Of a DNA stretch of 64,000 nucleotides, positions 8,646 through 18,131 are shown piece after piece. Every line of letters starts with the position of its first letter. Position 1 is the stretch's first letter. The notes beneath the pieces were generated by a model that saw nothing but the letters and a program-made list of their open reading frames with translations, had not been told where the DNA came from and searched no databases. This DNA comes from Shinella sp. H4-D48. GTDB taxonomy: Bacteria > Pseudomonadota > Alphaproteobacteria > Rhizobiales > Rhizobiaceae. The stretch lies in assembly GCF_022637395.1 (NCBI RefSeq), contig NZ_CP093338.1, positions 496,001-560,000 on the forward strand. Direction: 5' to 3'. A program made the position numbers and the translations under genes.

Positions 8646-9311
8646 TCAGGCGAGCTTCAGCCGCTTGCGCAGATCGGCGTTTTCAGCGCGCAGCTTTTCG
8701 GCAAGCAGCTTGCGCAGCTTCTGGTTTTCTTCTTCCAGCTGCAGCAGATCCGCGATGTCGTCAATCGCCGGGGATACGGCAGATGCCGCCTGTACCGTCT
8801 TGGGAGCACGCTTCACGGGCTTGCGCTTTGCAGGGCTTGCAGCTTCGACCGCTTTTGCTTTGCGACCCCGCTTCTGCTTTCCAGCGGCTTCCGTTGAAAC
8901 AGCGGCTGTTGCCGCCACAGTGCCAACAGAAGCGGGTTCTGCGGCCACTTTCTTAGCCCGGGGCTGGCGTTGCTTCTTCGGCAAGGTGGGCGTTTCAACA
9001 ACGGCCGGGGCATCACCAGTGGTCATCGTTTCGCTTTCATCGGCCATGTTCGTCTCCTCGTTAGCGGCTTCAGTTGTGTGCTGCCGAACCGGTTGTGTCA
9101 AGAACGGTCCAACCGTCTCGGTGTTCGTCGCAAGCACATTGCCAGCGGATTGGCCATCCGGTTCATCTGCTGGCGGGTATGGCGCCGCCTCGACCTCGAC
9201 ATCGCGGGCAACAGACTTGAGGTCGATGCCGCCCCAGATGGAGTTGGACTTGGGGTCCGGCTTTCGTCGACCCTTATATTCGACGGAAAAACTGCGTTGC
9301 GTTTTTTTCAA
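8646..9311 (-). CDS. SyrB-like regulator
   Basis: The C-terminal segment LLQLEEENQKLRKLLAEK followed by LRAENADLRKRLKLA is almost the signature tail of rhizobial SyrB. The middle is Ala/Lys-rich (KRGRKAKAVEAASPAKRKPVKRAPK), resembling a histone-like basic linker. Two starts are possible. A TTG at 9311 gives 221 residues and includes a conserved-looking segment (RSFSVEYKGRRKPDPKSNSI). An ATG at 9047 (MADESETM) has a good GAGGAG 6-7 bases upstream and gives 133 residues, close to SyrB (about 150). Both forms may be made. SyrB represses syrM in S. meliloti; no syrM or nod gene is in this window. Confidence 0.75.
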   Translation of the reverse strand: MKKTQRSFSVEYKGRRKPDPKSNSIWGGIDLKSVARDVEVEAAPYPPADEPDGQSAGNVLATNTETVGPFLTQPVRQHTTEAANEETNMADESETMTTGDAPAVVETPTLPKKQRQPRAKKVAAEPASVGTVAATAAVSTEAAGKQKRGRKAKAVEAASPAKRKPVKRAPKTVQAASAVSPAIDDIADLLQLEEENQKLRKLLAEKLRAENADLRKRLKLA

Positions 9312-9590
9312 AGTTCGAAGCCCTGCATATCCAAGGAAATGTCCGGCGGCGCATCAGGAAAGCCGCAGGCCTACTGCATAATGATTGGATGCCTATCAGT
9401 CCAGCCCCACTGTGACCCTAGAATTACTCTGTGTTCGCGGCTGATACCCGTTAAGGACTGCCGCCTTGCAACGAACAACACTTCTCAGGTGTTGCTTCTG
9501 TTCGCGTCACCTTTCTCATTAACGCGAAATTGGCATGACGGAGGACTTTGCAAAGACTGCGCAAAGCTAACGATAAAGAGGTGAACTATC

Positions 9591-9857
9591 ATGAACGCCT
9601 GCTCCCTTGCGGCAACGCTGCTTCTTGCCCTCGCATCAACCACGAGCCATGCTGCGGAAAGCGCAATGAGGATCAACAATGGCGGAAGGGGCCTCGCCGG
9701 CATCCTGAACCTGCCGGACAATGGGAAGAACCCGCCCATCGTCCTTATGCTACATGGATTTACCGGCAGCCCACCGATCTGTGGTTTTCCCGATGGAGAG
9801 GCTCATCCTGCATGTCAAGGCATCACCGGCTTGCGGCGCAGGATCATACCGCCATGA
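9591..9857 (+). pseudogene. Alpha/beta-hydrolase N-terminal remnant
   Basis: An intact start (ATG 9591, with AGAGG before it) and signal peptide (SLAATLLLALASTTSHAAES) lead into IVLMLHGFTGSP, the beta-strand and oxyanion HGF motif of an alpha/beta hydrolase. After about residue 62 the similarity stops, no GxSxG appears, and the frame ends at 88 residues inside the oppositely oriented Atu4866-like gene. A deletion joining two unrelated pieces explains this best. Confidence 0.65.
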
Positions 9858-10141
9858 TGCAATGTGTTCGCATCCACGAAATCGCCATCGGCAGTGAAGC
9901 CCGTGTCGTCCCAGTACTCGATATGCGTCCCGTCGACTTCGTAGCGTCCTTCATAGGCGCGTTCTCGCTGCCCGCGGGCCTCGACGTAACGCCCGCTCGG
10001 TAGAAGTTCGTGTCGAACACGGTTGTCGTCCGTGACCCACATGCCGACATAGGGGTGGTTGGGTTGCAAATTGGTCTCCTGCGCTTCTACGGATTGAAAG
10101 GAAAGGGTGGCGGCCATGAGTGCCGCAAGTGACTGTCGCAT
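9815..10141 (-). CDS. Atu4866-family protein, exported
   Basis: The 108-residue protein has a short signal peptide (MRQSLAALMAATLSFQSVEA) followed by a single Atu4866 domain: HPYVGMWVTDDNRVR, LLPSGRYVEARG, IEYWDDTGFTADGDF, TLHHGGM. This small beta-barrel family was named from an Agrobacterium protein of unknown function. It follows the SnoaL-like gene and aldo-keto reductase on the same strand and may belong to their operon. Its last residues overlap the hydrolase remnant on the other strand. Confidence 0.88.
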   Translation of the reverse strand: MRQSLAALMAATLSFQSVEAQETNLQPNHPYVGMWVTDDNRVRHELLPSGRYVEARGQRERAYEGRYEVDGTHIEYWDDTGFTADGDFVDANTLHHGGMILRRKPVMP

Positions 10142-10246
10142 GATGTGGCTCCGTCAAGCGTTACTGTTGTCGGTCTAGAGGTGACGGCGCATGGGGGCGC
10201 GGTTTCGGTTCGACAGACATCAGGTCTGCCGAACCGCAGGCACCGG

Positions 10247-10801
10247 TCATTGGGAACGCGGGGCGTTGTTATCGACAACCTGCTGATAGGCAACGAGGTC
10301 CAGGAAGGCTTCCGCCTTGACGACGAGGCCATCCTTCATCTGAAATATCCAGACAAACTGATTGCTGTAGGGTGCGCCCGACGTCGTGGTCGCCGATCCG
10401 TCGAAGCGTATGATGATCGTGTCGCCGTCGGCGAAGATGTCGCGCACCTCCGGCACGACCGGCGTCGCGAGGCGGCTTGTCAGCGGAAGCGAGGCCTGCT
10501 CGATAAAGTCCTTCTGGTTGCGATAAGTGCCCGCCACCGGGCCAGAGCCATGGATCGTCCAGACGACGTCGGGAGCAAGAAGGTCCCCAAAGACGTAAGT
10601 GCCCCCGCGCCATTTTTCGAAGGCGGCTTCGACGATCGCGCGATTCCGTTGCTCGATTGTGGCATTGTCTGGGGACTGCACCTGCGTTGCCGTGGTGATG
10701 GCGTAGGCTGTGACCGGCAGGGTGAACGAGATCAGCGCTATTGTGATCACAACAGTTATGCTCGCCCTGGCAACCCGTTGGTGTGTAGGAAGAGTGGTCA
10801 T
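10247..10801 (-). CDS. SnoaL-like (NTF2-fold) protein with N-terminal export signal
   Basis: The 184-residue protein has a hydrophobic N-terminal segment (ASITVVITIALISFTLPVTA) and then a SnoaL/NTF2-like domain: NRAIVEAAFEKWRGG, LLAPDVVWTIHGSGPVAGTY, FADGDTIIIRFDGSATT, FVWIFQMKDGLVVKAEAFLD. Such cone-shaped domains are isomerases, hydratases or ligand carriers. ATG 10801 has AGGAAAG upstream; the frame opens 44 codons earlier without support. It lies between the aldo-keto reductase and the Atu4866-like gene on the same strand. Confidence 0.88.
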   Translation of the reverse strand: MTTLPTHQRVARASITVVITIALISFTLPVTAYAITTATQVQSPDNATIEQRNRAIVEAAFEKWRGGTYVFGDLLAPDVVWTIHGSGPVAGTYRNQKDFIEQASLPLTSRLATPVVPEVRDIFADGDTIIIRFDGSATTTSGAPYSNQFVWIFQMKDGLVVKAEAFLDLVAYQQVVDNNAPRSQ

Positions 10802-10901
10802 GGTATCGGTTCTTTCCTGGTTACTCGTTGCCTGTTGAGCGCCCCATCGACCCGCACTGACGTTGCATGCATCGTCGCCGGGCCAAATGTCGCTCGAACG
10901 G

Positions 10902-11960
10902 TCATTCGCGGCGTTCGACGGCAGAACCGCCAAAGATCAATTGTTGCACGAGGGGACGCTGCGTGAAGCGATCGGGAAAGACGGGACTCGGTTCGCTGAT
11001 CCAGTTCAGTCGGTCGAGTTGCTCCGACGTCAGCCGAAGATCCAGCGCTTTGAGATTGTCCTCGGCTTGGCCAAGCGTCCGGGCACCGATGATGGAGGAA
11101 ACGACAGCTGGATTGGCCAGCGTCCAGGCAAGTGCCACGCGCGACGGCGTGGCGTTTGCTTCCTCCGCGACGGCCTTAACCTCGCTCGCTATTTCGATCG
11201 CACGTTTGTTCAAATGTCCGGACGCAGCGATGACACCTTTCCGGCTGGCAGACACGGCCGCCTCGCGCGAATCCTCGACATCGGCAAGCGAGTATTTGCC
11301 GGTGAGCACGCCTCCGCCGAGCGGCGACCACGGGAGAACCCCAAGACCTAGCGCGGCAGCCGCCGGCAGAAGTTCGTGCTCGACGGTCCTCTCGACGAGG
11401 CTGTATTCAATCTGCATCGCCACGAACGGAGACCAGCCGCGGATGTCGGCAAGCGTCTGCATCTGTGCAACGCGCCATGCAGACGTGTTGCAGATGCCGA
11501 GGTAGAGCACTTTCCCAGAACGAACGAGGTCGTCGAGTGCCCTCATAACTTCATCCGGCTGGGTCGTCATGTCCCATGCGTGAAGATAAAGGAGGTCGAT
11601 CCGATCCGTACCGAGTTGTGCCAGGCTCTGTTCGACGGAGCGCACCATGTTCAGGCGGTGGTTACCGCCCGAGTTCGGGTTGCCCGGGTCGCGCGCCATG
11701 GTGAATTTCGTCGCAAGGACGATCCGTTCGCGCTTGTCGCCGATGAAGGTGCCAAGCAGGCGTTCGGCGCCGCCGTCGGTATAGTTCACCGACGTGTCTA
11801 CGAAGTTGCCGCCCCGGTCAACATAGAGATCGAAGATGCGGCGCGCCTCGTCACCGTCCGCACCCCACCCCCAGTCGGACCCGAAGGTCATTGTTCCCAA
11901 GCTCAACGGCGAAACGCGCAATCCCGACCGTCCAAGAAGTTTGTAATGATCAATCGCCAT
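10902..11960 (-). CDS. Aldo/keto reductase
   Basis: The 352-residue TIM-barrel enzyme has the complete AKR tetrad: Asp55 and Tyr60 (FVDTSVNY), Lys85 (ATKF), His127 (LYLHAWD), and the NADPH-binding end SSIIGARTLGQAEDNLKAL. It reduces aldehydes or ketones with NADPH in the cytosol. ATG 11960 has AGGAGA 8 bases upstream. A LysR regulator starts divergently 96 bp away, the usual arrangement for LysR control of this gene. Confidence 0.93.
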   Translation of the reverse strand: MAIDHYKLLGRSGLRVSPLSLGTMTFGSDWGWGADGDEARRIFDLYVDRGGNFVDTSVNYTDGGAERLLGTFIGDKRERIVLATKFTMARDPGNPNSGGNHRLNMVRSVEQSLAQLGTDRIDLLYLHAWDMTTQPDEVMRALDDLVRSGKVLYLGICNTSAWRVAQMQTLADIRGWSPFVAMQIEYSLVERTVEHELLPAAAALGLGVLPWSPLGGGVLTGKYSLADVEDSREAAVSASRKGVIAASGHLNKRAIEIASEVKAVAEEANATPSRVALAWTLANPAVVSSIIGARTLGQAEDNLKALDLRLTSEQLDRLNWISEPSPVFPDRFTQRPLVQQLIFGGSAVERRE

Positions 11961-12056
11961 GTCAGCTATCTCCTGGTTGCGAAACCCAAGTTAAGCGCGT
12001 CGATAGGATCGGACAATTTGCCCAATGATTTCCAATCTGGTAAATGTATCTAACCA

Positions 12057-12947
12057 ATGGCAATCGATCTGAACGGCATTTCAGTCTTTCTGGCAATCGC
12101 GGAAGCGCGGAGCTTCCGCGTGGCCGCGGAGAATCTCGGCGTGACACGGCCAGCGATCAGCCAGGCGATTCGTCGTCTCGAGGATCGACTGGGAGTAGCG
12201 CTGGTGCGGCGCACGACGCGCAGTGTCAGCCTCACGGAGGCCGGCGAACAACTGTATCAGCGGGTGGCGCCGGCGATTTCCGAAGTCGGGCTGGCGCTCG
12301 ACGCGACGGCAGATCGCGACAGCGCACCAAGCGGGCTGCTACGGCTGGCGGTGTCATCCATCGCCGAACAGTTCATCTCCGGTCCGCTTCTGGCGCGTTT
12401 CGCCGATGGCTTTCCCGCCATTCAGATCGACGTCACTGTCACGGACGAGGAATTCGACATTGTCGCGGAAGGGTATGACGCGGGGGTACGGCTGGGGGAA
12501 GTCATTGATCAGGACATGATTGCCGTTCCGGTCTCGGGCGATCAGCGCCAGGGCGTCTTCGCTGCGCCGTCGTACATTGAACGTTTCGGCGAGCCAGAAC
12601 ACCCTTCTGAGCTTTCGGCGCATCGTTGTATCGGCTGGCGCCCCGCGCCGCACAGCGCACCCTATCGCTGGGAGTTCGGGCAAAAGGGGCATGACTTCGA
12701 TGTGGCTGTGAACCCGCAGATCACCACCAATGACATGTGGCTTATGATCCGCATCGCCTGCGCCGGCGGCGGCATTACCTTCGGCATGGAGGACACCTTC
12801 AAGCCCTATGTCGAATCCGGCCAGTTGGTTCCTCTCCTTCAGGACTATTGCCCTTCCTTTGCAGGCTTCTTTCTATACTATCCCAGCCGTCGCAATCTCC
12901 CTCCGAAACTGCGCGCGCTTGTCGACCATGTGAAGCGGTGGCGGTAG
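12057..12947 (+). CDS. LysR-family transcriptional regulator
   Basis: The 296-residue protein has an N-terminal LysR helix-turn-helix (FLAIAEARSFRVAAENLGVT, RPAISQAIRRLEDRLGVALV) and a C-terminal co-inducer domain (LRLAVSSIAEQFI, then the FDIVAEGYDAGVRLGE type typical of the PcpR/DmlR-like group). It is divergent from the aldo-keto reductase, so it probably regulates that operon and itself from the 96-bp gap. Confidence 0.93.
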   Translation: MAIDLNGISVFLAIAEARSFRVAAENLGVTRPAISQAIRRLEDRLGVALVRRTTRSVSLTEAGEQLYQRVAPAISEVGLALDATADRDSAPSGLLRLAVSSIAEQFISGPLLARFADGFPAIQIDVTVTDEEFDIVAEGYDAGVRLGEVIDQDMIAVPVSGDQRQGVFAAPSYIERFGEPEHPSELSAHRCIGWRPAPHSAPYRWEFGQKGHDFDVAVNPQITTNDMWLMIRIACAGGGITFGMEDTFKPYVESGQLVPLLQDYCPSFAGFFLYYPSRRNLPPKLRALVDHVKRWR

Positions 12948-13163
12948 CGTCCACGCTTTATGGCGATCAGGCGAATGCCATGCGTCAATCGATCGATCTT
13001 TTGATATGATCATCTGTCAGCAGGTTACGCAGTTTGTGCGTAAAGTCGTCGCCAACACGGAACAGATCGAACCTGCATCTGGGCGCATTGGTGCGGAGAT
13101 ACTGTACCAACCCGATCTACATGCTTGTCGATAAAGGCGTCGTCGGCAGTGACCGCTTCGTGG

Positions 13164-14975
13164 TCACGAGGCCATCTGAAAGCGCGACGTGCCTGCGTCA
13201 TCGAAACGAAACTGCCCCACCAAGTCCCGCAGTTTACGAGTTTCCGCAGCCAGCGCCTGGGAAGCCGCCGTGGACTGCTCAACCATGGCTGCATTCTGCT
13301 GGGTCGTCTGATCCATGGTGTTGACGGCTCTGTTGACCTCGACCAAACCAACGGACTGTTCCTTCGCAGCAGTCGCGACTGCGTTCATATGATGGTTGAT
13401 TCCGGAAATGCGCTGTCCGATTTCGTTGAGAGCGACGCCCGTTTCGCGAACCAGCCGCACGCCGCTTCCAACTTCGGCAGAGGATGTATTGATAAGGGCT
13501 TTAATCTCCTTGGCCGCTGTCGCCGATCGCTGCGCCAGTTCACGAACCTCCTGGGCAACGACGGCGAACCCCTTGCCGGCCTCTCCGGCGCGCGCGGCTT
13601 CGACACCAGCATTCAGCGCAAGCAGGTTGGTCTGAAACGCAATCTCGTCGATGACACCAATGATGTTTGAGATCTGTTGCGAGGAGCTTTCTATCCGCTG
13701 CATCGCTTCCTCTGCCTGGCGTACAACGTCAACCGAACGAACAGCTCCATGGTCAGCTTCCGTCGCAGCGGCACGGGCCTCTTCGGTGCGCTTGCTGGAA
13801 TTGCTTACATTTGCCGTGATTTCATCGAGCGCGGCGGCGGTCTCTTCGAGGGAGGCAGCCTGACGCTCCGTGCGGTTGGCGAGGTCATTGGCGCCGGATG
13901 AAATCTCCTGCGTGCCACCATCGATAGCGGAAATTGCCTGAGAAATCGCCATCAGTGTTCCGCCCAACTGGGTCAGCGACGAATTGAAATCGTGGCGTAG
14001 GCTCTCGAAATCCGGCGAAAACTGTTCGTTGAGCTGGAAAGCGAGATCTCCTGAGGCCAGGCGCTTGAGACCACCGGCCAGGCCGGAGGTTGCAGCTCGC
14101 AGACGCTCGGCCGCGTCGGCTTCGGCCTTCTGCTGGGTCGCCATGCGATCGTCCTCTGCTTGCTGGCGTGCACGCGCGGCATCCATCTCGAGCGCGCGTT
14201 TGGCAATCGCCCCCTTGCGGAACACCTCCACGGCGGCAGCCATGGTCCCTATCTCGTCCTTGCGACCAAGACCGGTGCAAATTACATCCGTATCGCCATC
14301 AGCAATGTTCACCATGCCTGACGAAAGCTGAAGAATGGGGGTCGTCACGGATCGACGAAAGAACGCGAAAAGTGCGATGGCCAGGATCAGCGTCAGCCCG
14401 AGAATGGCTTTCAGTGTGTAGTTGATGGTATTTGCGGTCTGAGTGCTCAGGTCGGAGATGGATGTGGTGACTGTCTCGATTTGATCGCCGGCATGCTCCA
14501 TCGCACTTTCCAGCTTCGAGAACTGCGCCATGAAATCCGGTAGCGCATTCATCGCGTCAACAGGGGTTCTCTCCGCCGCCGCCACCATGTTGGTCGCGCT
14601 GTCGATATAGGTAAGAAGCGGCGGCTCGACGCTTGCCAGCGCCTTCTGCGTGATGGGATCTTTCGCCAGCACCTTGTTCTCGTCGATCACGTTGCGGAAT
14701 GAGGCAACATGTTCCGCAAGGTCCGCTTTGACCTGCTCGAACTTTATACCGGCGGCGGGATTGGAGGCATGCAGTGCGGCAAGAACATCGGCACGCAGGG
14801 CATCATGCATCATATCGGCCTGCATATGATTGCGAAGGATCTGCCCGGATCTGGCAATGTCGACAGCATCCGCATTCATCGTCGACGCCGACCAGATTCC
14901 GACACCGGCCGCGCCCCCGGCTATAACAAAAATCGCGGTGCTCGCAGCGGTAATCTTGTGTTGGATTGATGCCAT
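13164..14975 (-). CDS. Methyl-accepting chemotaxis protein
   Basis: The 603-residue receptor has an N-terminal TM ([17 protein letters not shown]), a roughly 160-residue periplasmic helical sensor, a second TM ([17 protein letters not shown]), HAMP ([20 protein letters not shown]), and a cytoplasmic signalling domain with the conserved hairpin tip [20 protein letters not shown] and [17 protein letters not shown]. It passes ligand binding to CheA/CheW. No NWETF-type CheR tether is present at the C-terminus (ends SRFQMAS). No che genes are nearby. The attractant is unknown. Confidence 0.95.
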   Translation of the reverse strand: MASIQHKITAASTAIFVIAGGAAGVGIWSASTMNADAVDIARSGQILRNHMQADMMHDALRADVLAALHASNPAAGIKFEQVKADLAEHVASFRNVIDENKVLAKDPITQKALASVEPPLLTYIDSATNMVAAAERTPVDAMNALPDFMAQFSKLESAMEHAGDQIETVTTSISDLSTQTANTINYTLKAILGLTLILAIALFAFFRRSVTTPILQLSSGMVNIADGDTDVICTGLGRKDEIGTMAAAVEVFRKGAIAKRALEMDAARARQQAEDDRMATQQKAEADAAERLRAATSGLAGGLKRLASGDLAFQLNEQFSPDFESLRHDFNSSLTQLGGTLMAISQAISAIDGGTQEISSGANDLANRTERQAASLEETAAALDEITANVSNSSKRTEEARAAATEADHGAVRSVDVVRQAEEAMQRIESSSQQISNIIGVIDEIAFQTNLLALNAGVEAARAGEAGKGFAVVAQEVRELAQRSATAAKEIKALINTSSAEVGSGVRLVRETGVALNEIGQRISGINHHMNAVATAAKEQSVGLVEVNRAVNTMDQTTQQNAAMVEQSTAASQALAAETRKLRDLVGQFRFDDAGTSRFQMAS

Positions 14976-15256
14976 CGTGTGATCCCCATATGAGGGCCAA
15001 GCATGTTAGATTATCCTTAAGAAGCAGTAAATTATACAAATCATCCCATGGCTGCCGCCGGGACAGCTTGTCGGGATTACGGATAGAGCGGCCCGGCACT
15101 CCGGGACGAGCGCTCTAGACGCTAGCGTCAAAGGCAGTTCCCGGCTGCATCGAAGTCTGGCTGTCCAAAACGCCGCGTCGGAGAGAGTCCGACAATCGCC
15201 CCGTCTATTGCTACCTCAGCGAACCTGCTGCGACCGGCGGAAAATTGCTTGGGAAT

Positions 15257-15481
15257 TCAGACCACCATGCCGCGCGCCGTGACAGACCAGGCCTCGGCCC
15301 GAACCAATCCATTGCCAACGACAAAAACGGTATCGACCATGTTGGTGACCACACATGCGTGATTTGGCACGACACGGACCTTATGTCCGACAGACAGGCC
15401 AATCGGCCCGCTGCTGATCAGGCGTCCGTACTCTTCAACTGGTTGATGACGATGTCGTCGCGATCCCAAATGTGCCCACAA
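15257..15481 (-). pseudogene. C-terminal remnant of a D-threonine aldolase/D-serine dehydratase-like enzyme
   Basis: About 60 residues (EEYGRLISSGPIGLSVGHK, VRVVPNHACVVTNMVDTVFV, SVTARGMVV) match the C-terminal metal-binding and closing strand of fold-III PLP enzymes of the D-threonine aldolase type (conserved PNHAC). The upstream part is missing, the only frame start is a TTG without a ribosome site, and another frame (WDRDDIVINQL) continues the similarity, which suggests a frameshift plus 5' deletion. Confidence 0.6.
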
Positions 15482-15582
15482 CCTGTCCGTCCCAGGAGAT
15501 TGGATGTCAGGACTGCAAGTGACGCCTTTCCTCGACGGAACATTCCACCGCCGGCCGGCCTTTCCCTCGAAAGGAGACCGTC

Positions 15583-15753
15583 ATGGCCATTGCACCAGCC
15601 GACCCAACCCCGAAGGACCCGCCCGGCGTCGCTCCCAATCCGGCACCAGATTTGCCAGAGCCGCCGATCAGGGAACCGGAACCTGACGTATTACCTGATG
15701 AATTGCCAAACCCGAATCCCGATGAGAACGGCGATCTGCCGAAGACGCTCTAG
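15583..15753 (+). CDS. Small proline/aspartate-rich protein, 56 residues
   Basis: ATG 15583 is preceded by AAAGGAGACC, a strong ribosome site. The product (MAIAPADPTPKDPPGVAPNP, then repeated PEPP, PEPD, PNPNPDEN) is acidic, extremely proline-rich and probably unstructured, ending GDLPKTL. No signal peptide or membrane segment is present. Codon use is GC-rich at third positions like the neighbours. Function unknown; it is too short for most gene callers. Confidence 0.6.
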   Translation: MAIAPADPTPKDPPGVAPNPAPDLPEPPIREPEPDVLPDELPNPNPDENGDLPKTL

Positions 15754-15894
15754 GCCACCGGCTATGCCGGCAGTAGTCACTGCCCTCATGGCCGAGCCCG
15801 GATTTGTATCGCCTGCCACGATATGATCAGCAGAAGGGCGTTAACAGACTGGCCGCATTCTATGTGGTGCCCGGCTAGAAGGCCCTTCCACAAT

Positions 15895-16971
15895 CTATTC
15901 GTCTTCCGGGGCACCCCGACGCCAGTAGGAGACGACGAGGTGCTGACTGCTTGCGAGCTTTCGCTCTTGGCGCGCAAAGGCGCGGATCGCACGAAAAGAG
16001 TTAAACTCGCAACCGGCCCATAGATACAGGCGTTCATCCTGCCCTGGAAACTTGGTCTCGCGAATGGCATCAAACAGAAGCGTCGTGGTCCCAGGAGGTC
16101 GCTCGCCTCGAAAGAGCCACACGACCTCGATTTTTGCTGCCATATCCAGCGTCTGAACATCGGCGCTGCCCGCCACTTCAAGGAACGCCTTTCCCCTCGC
16201 CCCGGCCGGCAGGTGTTCCAGCATTCGGACGATCGCGGGAAGTGCGGTTTCGTCTCCCGCAAAAAGATACCAATCTGCCTCGACTAAACCACCACCGCCG
16301 GGACCGACGACGCCGACCTTGTCGCCCACGCGCGCTTTTTCTGCAAAGCCAGAGCCTGGCCCGGCATCATGCAACACAAAGTCAATATCGAGCGTTCCGG
16401 CGGCGAGATCGACGGAGCGTACGGTATATTTGCGCATGAGAGGCCGAAGCTCGGGCTGGTCCCAGGCGATGATACCGTTTTTTCCCACATGCGGCCACTG
16501 TGGCTCGACGGCCTCCGGGCGCTGAATCATGAGGTTGAGATGCAGCGCATCGAGGCCAGCGAAGCGTGCAATGTTTTCGCCGGAAAATGTCAGCCGACGC
16601 ATATGCTTAGTCAGCGTCCGACAGCCCACCACCTCCAGGATCTGGAAATTCGGGGGACGGACGATTTCTCCGCCATCGCCCGTCCAGGTGATGACCGGCG
16701 GGTCGTCCCCGGAAAATTCGAGAATATGGGATGCAATTGACATGCGTGCGAAGTAGAGACCCTCCAGATCGGGCGCAGCGACATCAACCACCGTTTCCTC
16801 GCCGTCCTTGGAGAAAGCGGCGCGACTACTGCCAAACGCAAGCTCTGGACCACCCGGACCTGCGGTCACCTTGGCATCGTGTTCGAGCATATGGTCGCAG
16901 AACTGCGCGATAACCCGTTCGGGTTCACGGAGCGCGATCCGGGCCTGAGCGGTGTACTCGCTGCCTTGCAT
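15895..16971 (-). CDS. Siderophore-interacting protein with N-terminal DUF2218 domain
   Basis: The 358-residue protein has two parts. Residues 1-95 look like DUF2218 (ARIALREPERVIAQFCDHML, ARMSIASHILEFSG). The rest is a SIP/ViuB ferric-siderophore reductase: FAD-binding RKYTVRSVD, GPGSGFAEKARVGDKVGVVGP, nucleotide-binding YLFAGDETALPAI, and the closing YLWAGCEFNSFRAIRAFARQ. It reduces Fe(III)-siderophores in the cytosol with NAD(P)H to release iron. It lies 8 bp after the periplasmic binding protein gene and is the last gene of the operon. Confidence 0.92.
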   Translation of the reverse strand: MQGSEYTAQARIALREPERVIAQFCDHMLEHDAKVTAGPGGPELAFGSSRAAFSKDGEETVVDVAAPDLEGLYFARMSIASHILEFSGDDPPVITWTGDGGEIVRPPNFQILEVVGCRTLTKHMRRLTFSGENIARFAGLDALHLNLMIQRPEAVEPQWPHVGKNGIIAWDQPELRPLMRKYTVRSVDLAAGTLDIDFVLHDAGPGSGFAEKARVGDKVGVVGPGGGGLVEADWYLFAGDETALPAIVRMLEHLPAGARGKAFLEVAGSADVQTLDMAAKIEVVWLFRGERPPGTTTLLFDAIRETKFPGQDERLYLWAGCEFNSFRAIRAFARQERKLASSQHLVVSYWRRGAPEDE

Positions 16972-16979
16972 ATTCTATC

Positions 16980-18131
16980 CTACGGCTGGAAATCGACCCA
17001 GAACGTGCCTTCGAGCGGCACGGCCAGAAAGCGTTCGTTGATCTCTGCGAGGGTTTGGGCGGGATTGATATCTGCGAAGACCGCGGGGTGCATCCACTTG
17101 GCAAAACACTCGAAAACGAGGATGTTGAGCACTGAAATGGAGAGCTGATGCGACACGGCGTGAGCCCGGCCTTCCCTCACCGCCGTCAGCGCGTTGCGCA
17201 TATCGCTTGCCAAAATGGCCGCAAGTGATGTTCGTGCGGCAGCCACGCTGACACCGCCACCCAGAACGAGACCACCCTGGGCGGCAAGATGTGGCCCGCC
17301 GGTCGCGATGTAGACCGTGGGGTCAGCGTCGAGCACATATTCGGAACTCAGCAAACCGTCATAGCCCGGCAAGTCGGCGCCAATATTTCTTCCTCCGGCG
17401 AACCGAAGATACTCCGTCATGCGATTTCCCTTGCCGGGCGTCGCGCAGCAAGTCGCGCCAGCATGGGCATCCAATAGCACCGAAACCGGTTCAAGCCCCG
17501 CCGTGCGATCTGTGATGCGCTTGTATCTCGCGCGCACGAAATCACCAAAGCTTTTACCTTTTTCCGCCTGCCCTACAGCCTCTGCGAGAAGCTCGACCGA
17601 GAACGCGGTCGTTTCTCCGGGGCCCTTGCCGTCATTGACCGGCCCATCGAGAAAGAGCACTGGAACGCCGGCCGCTTCAAGCGTCATCGTGACTTCCGTC
17701 CAGCCGGTCTCCCAGATCGAGACGACGAAGAGATCCGGCCTTACGGAAAGCACCGCCTCGACAGAGGTCTTCGCCGGCAGCACGCTTCCAACCGTCGGTA
17801 TCGTGTCGATCGCGGGAAAACGCCGTCGATATGCCTGGTACATGCCGCGGTCGATTCTCTGTGGCGCCGCCCAGCCGGCAAAATGCGCCACAGGATCCGG
17901 ATCCACGAGGGCCAGCGACAATAGAATGAGGCTTTCATTCGTGACGATACGCCGGGCAGGCTTGGCGAGTGTTACCGTGCGCCCGGCTGCATCGGAAAGG
18001 ACGATCTGCGCCTGTGCCGGCGCAGCCTCAAGCGTTGCCAGCGGTAGAAACACCACCAGAATCCTGAAGAATGCCGCAGGCAGCCCCGTGCGGCGCTTTC
18101 CTCTGGCTTGTGTATACGCCGCGCTCACCAC
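16980..18131 (-). CDS. Periplasmic iron-siderophore ABC-type binding protein
   Basis: The 383-residue protein has a signal peptide (FFRILVVFLPLATLEAAPAQA) and a class III cluster A binding fold: SDAAGRTVTLAKPARRIVTN, VGSVLPAKTSVEAVLSVRPD and the long connecting helix. It starts with GTG 18131, whose GTGGTGA overlaps the receptor stop, implying translational coupling. It should carry the siderophore from the receptor to an inner-membrane permease. No cognate permease or ATPase is in the window, so it must share another transporter. Confidence 0.9.
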   Translation of the reverse strand: MVSAAYTQARGKRRTGLPAAFFRILVVFLPLATLEAAPAQAQIVLSDAAGRTVTLAKPARRIVTNESLILLSLALVDPDPVAHFAGWAAPQRIDRGMYQAYRRRFPAIDTIPTVGSVLPAKTSVEAVLSVRPDLFVVSIWETGWTEVTMTLEAAGVPVLFLDGPVNDGKGPGETTAFSVELLAEAVGQAEKGKSFGDFVRARYKRITDRTAGLEPVSVLLDAHAGATCCATPGKGNRMTEYLRFAGGRNIGADLPGYDGLLSSEYVLDADPTVYIATGGPHLAAQGGLVLGGGVSVAAARTSLAAILASDMRNALTAVREGRAHAVSHQLSISVLNILVFECFAKWMHPAVFADINPAQTLAEINERFLAVPLEGTFWVDFQP

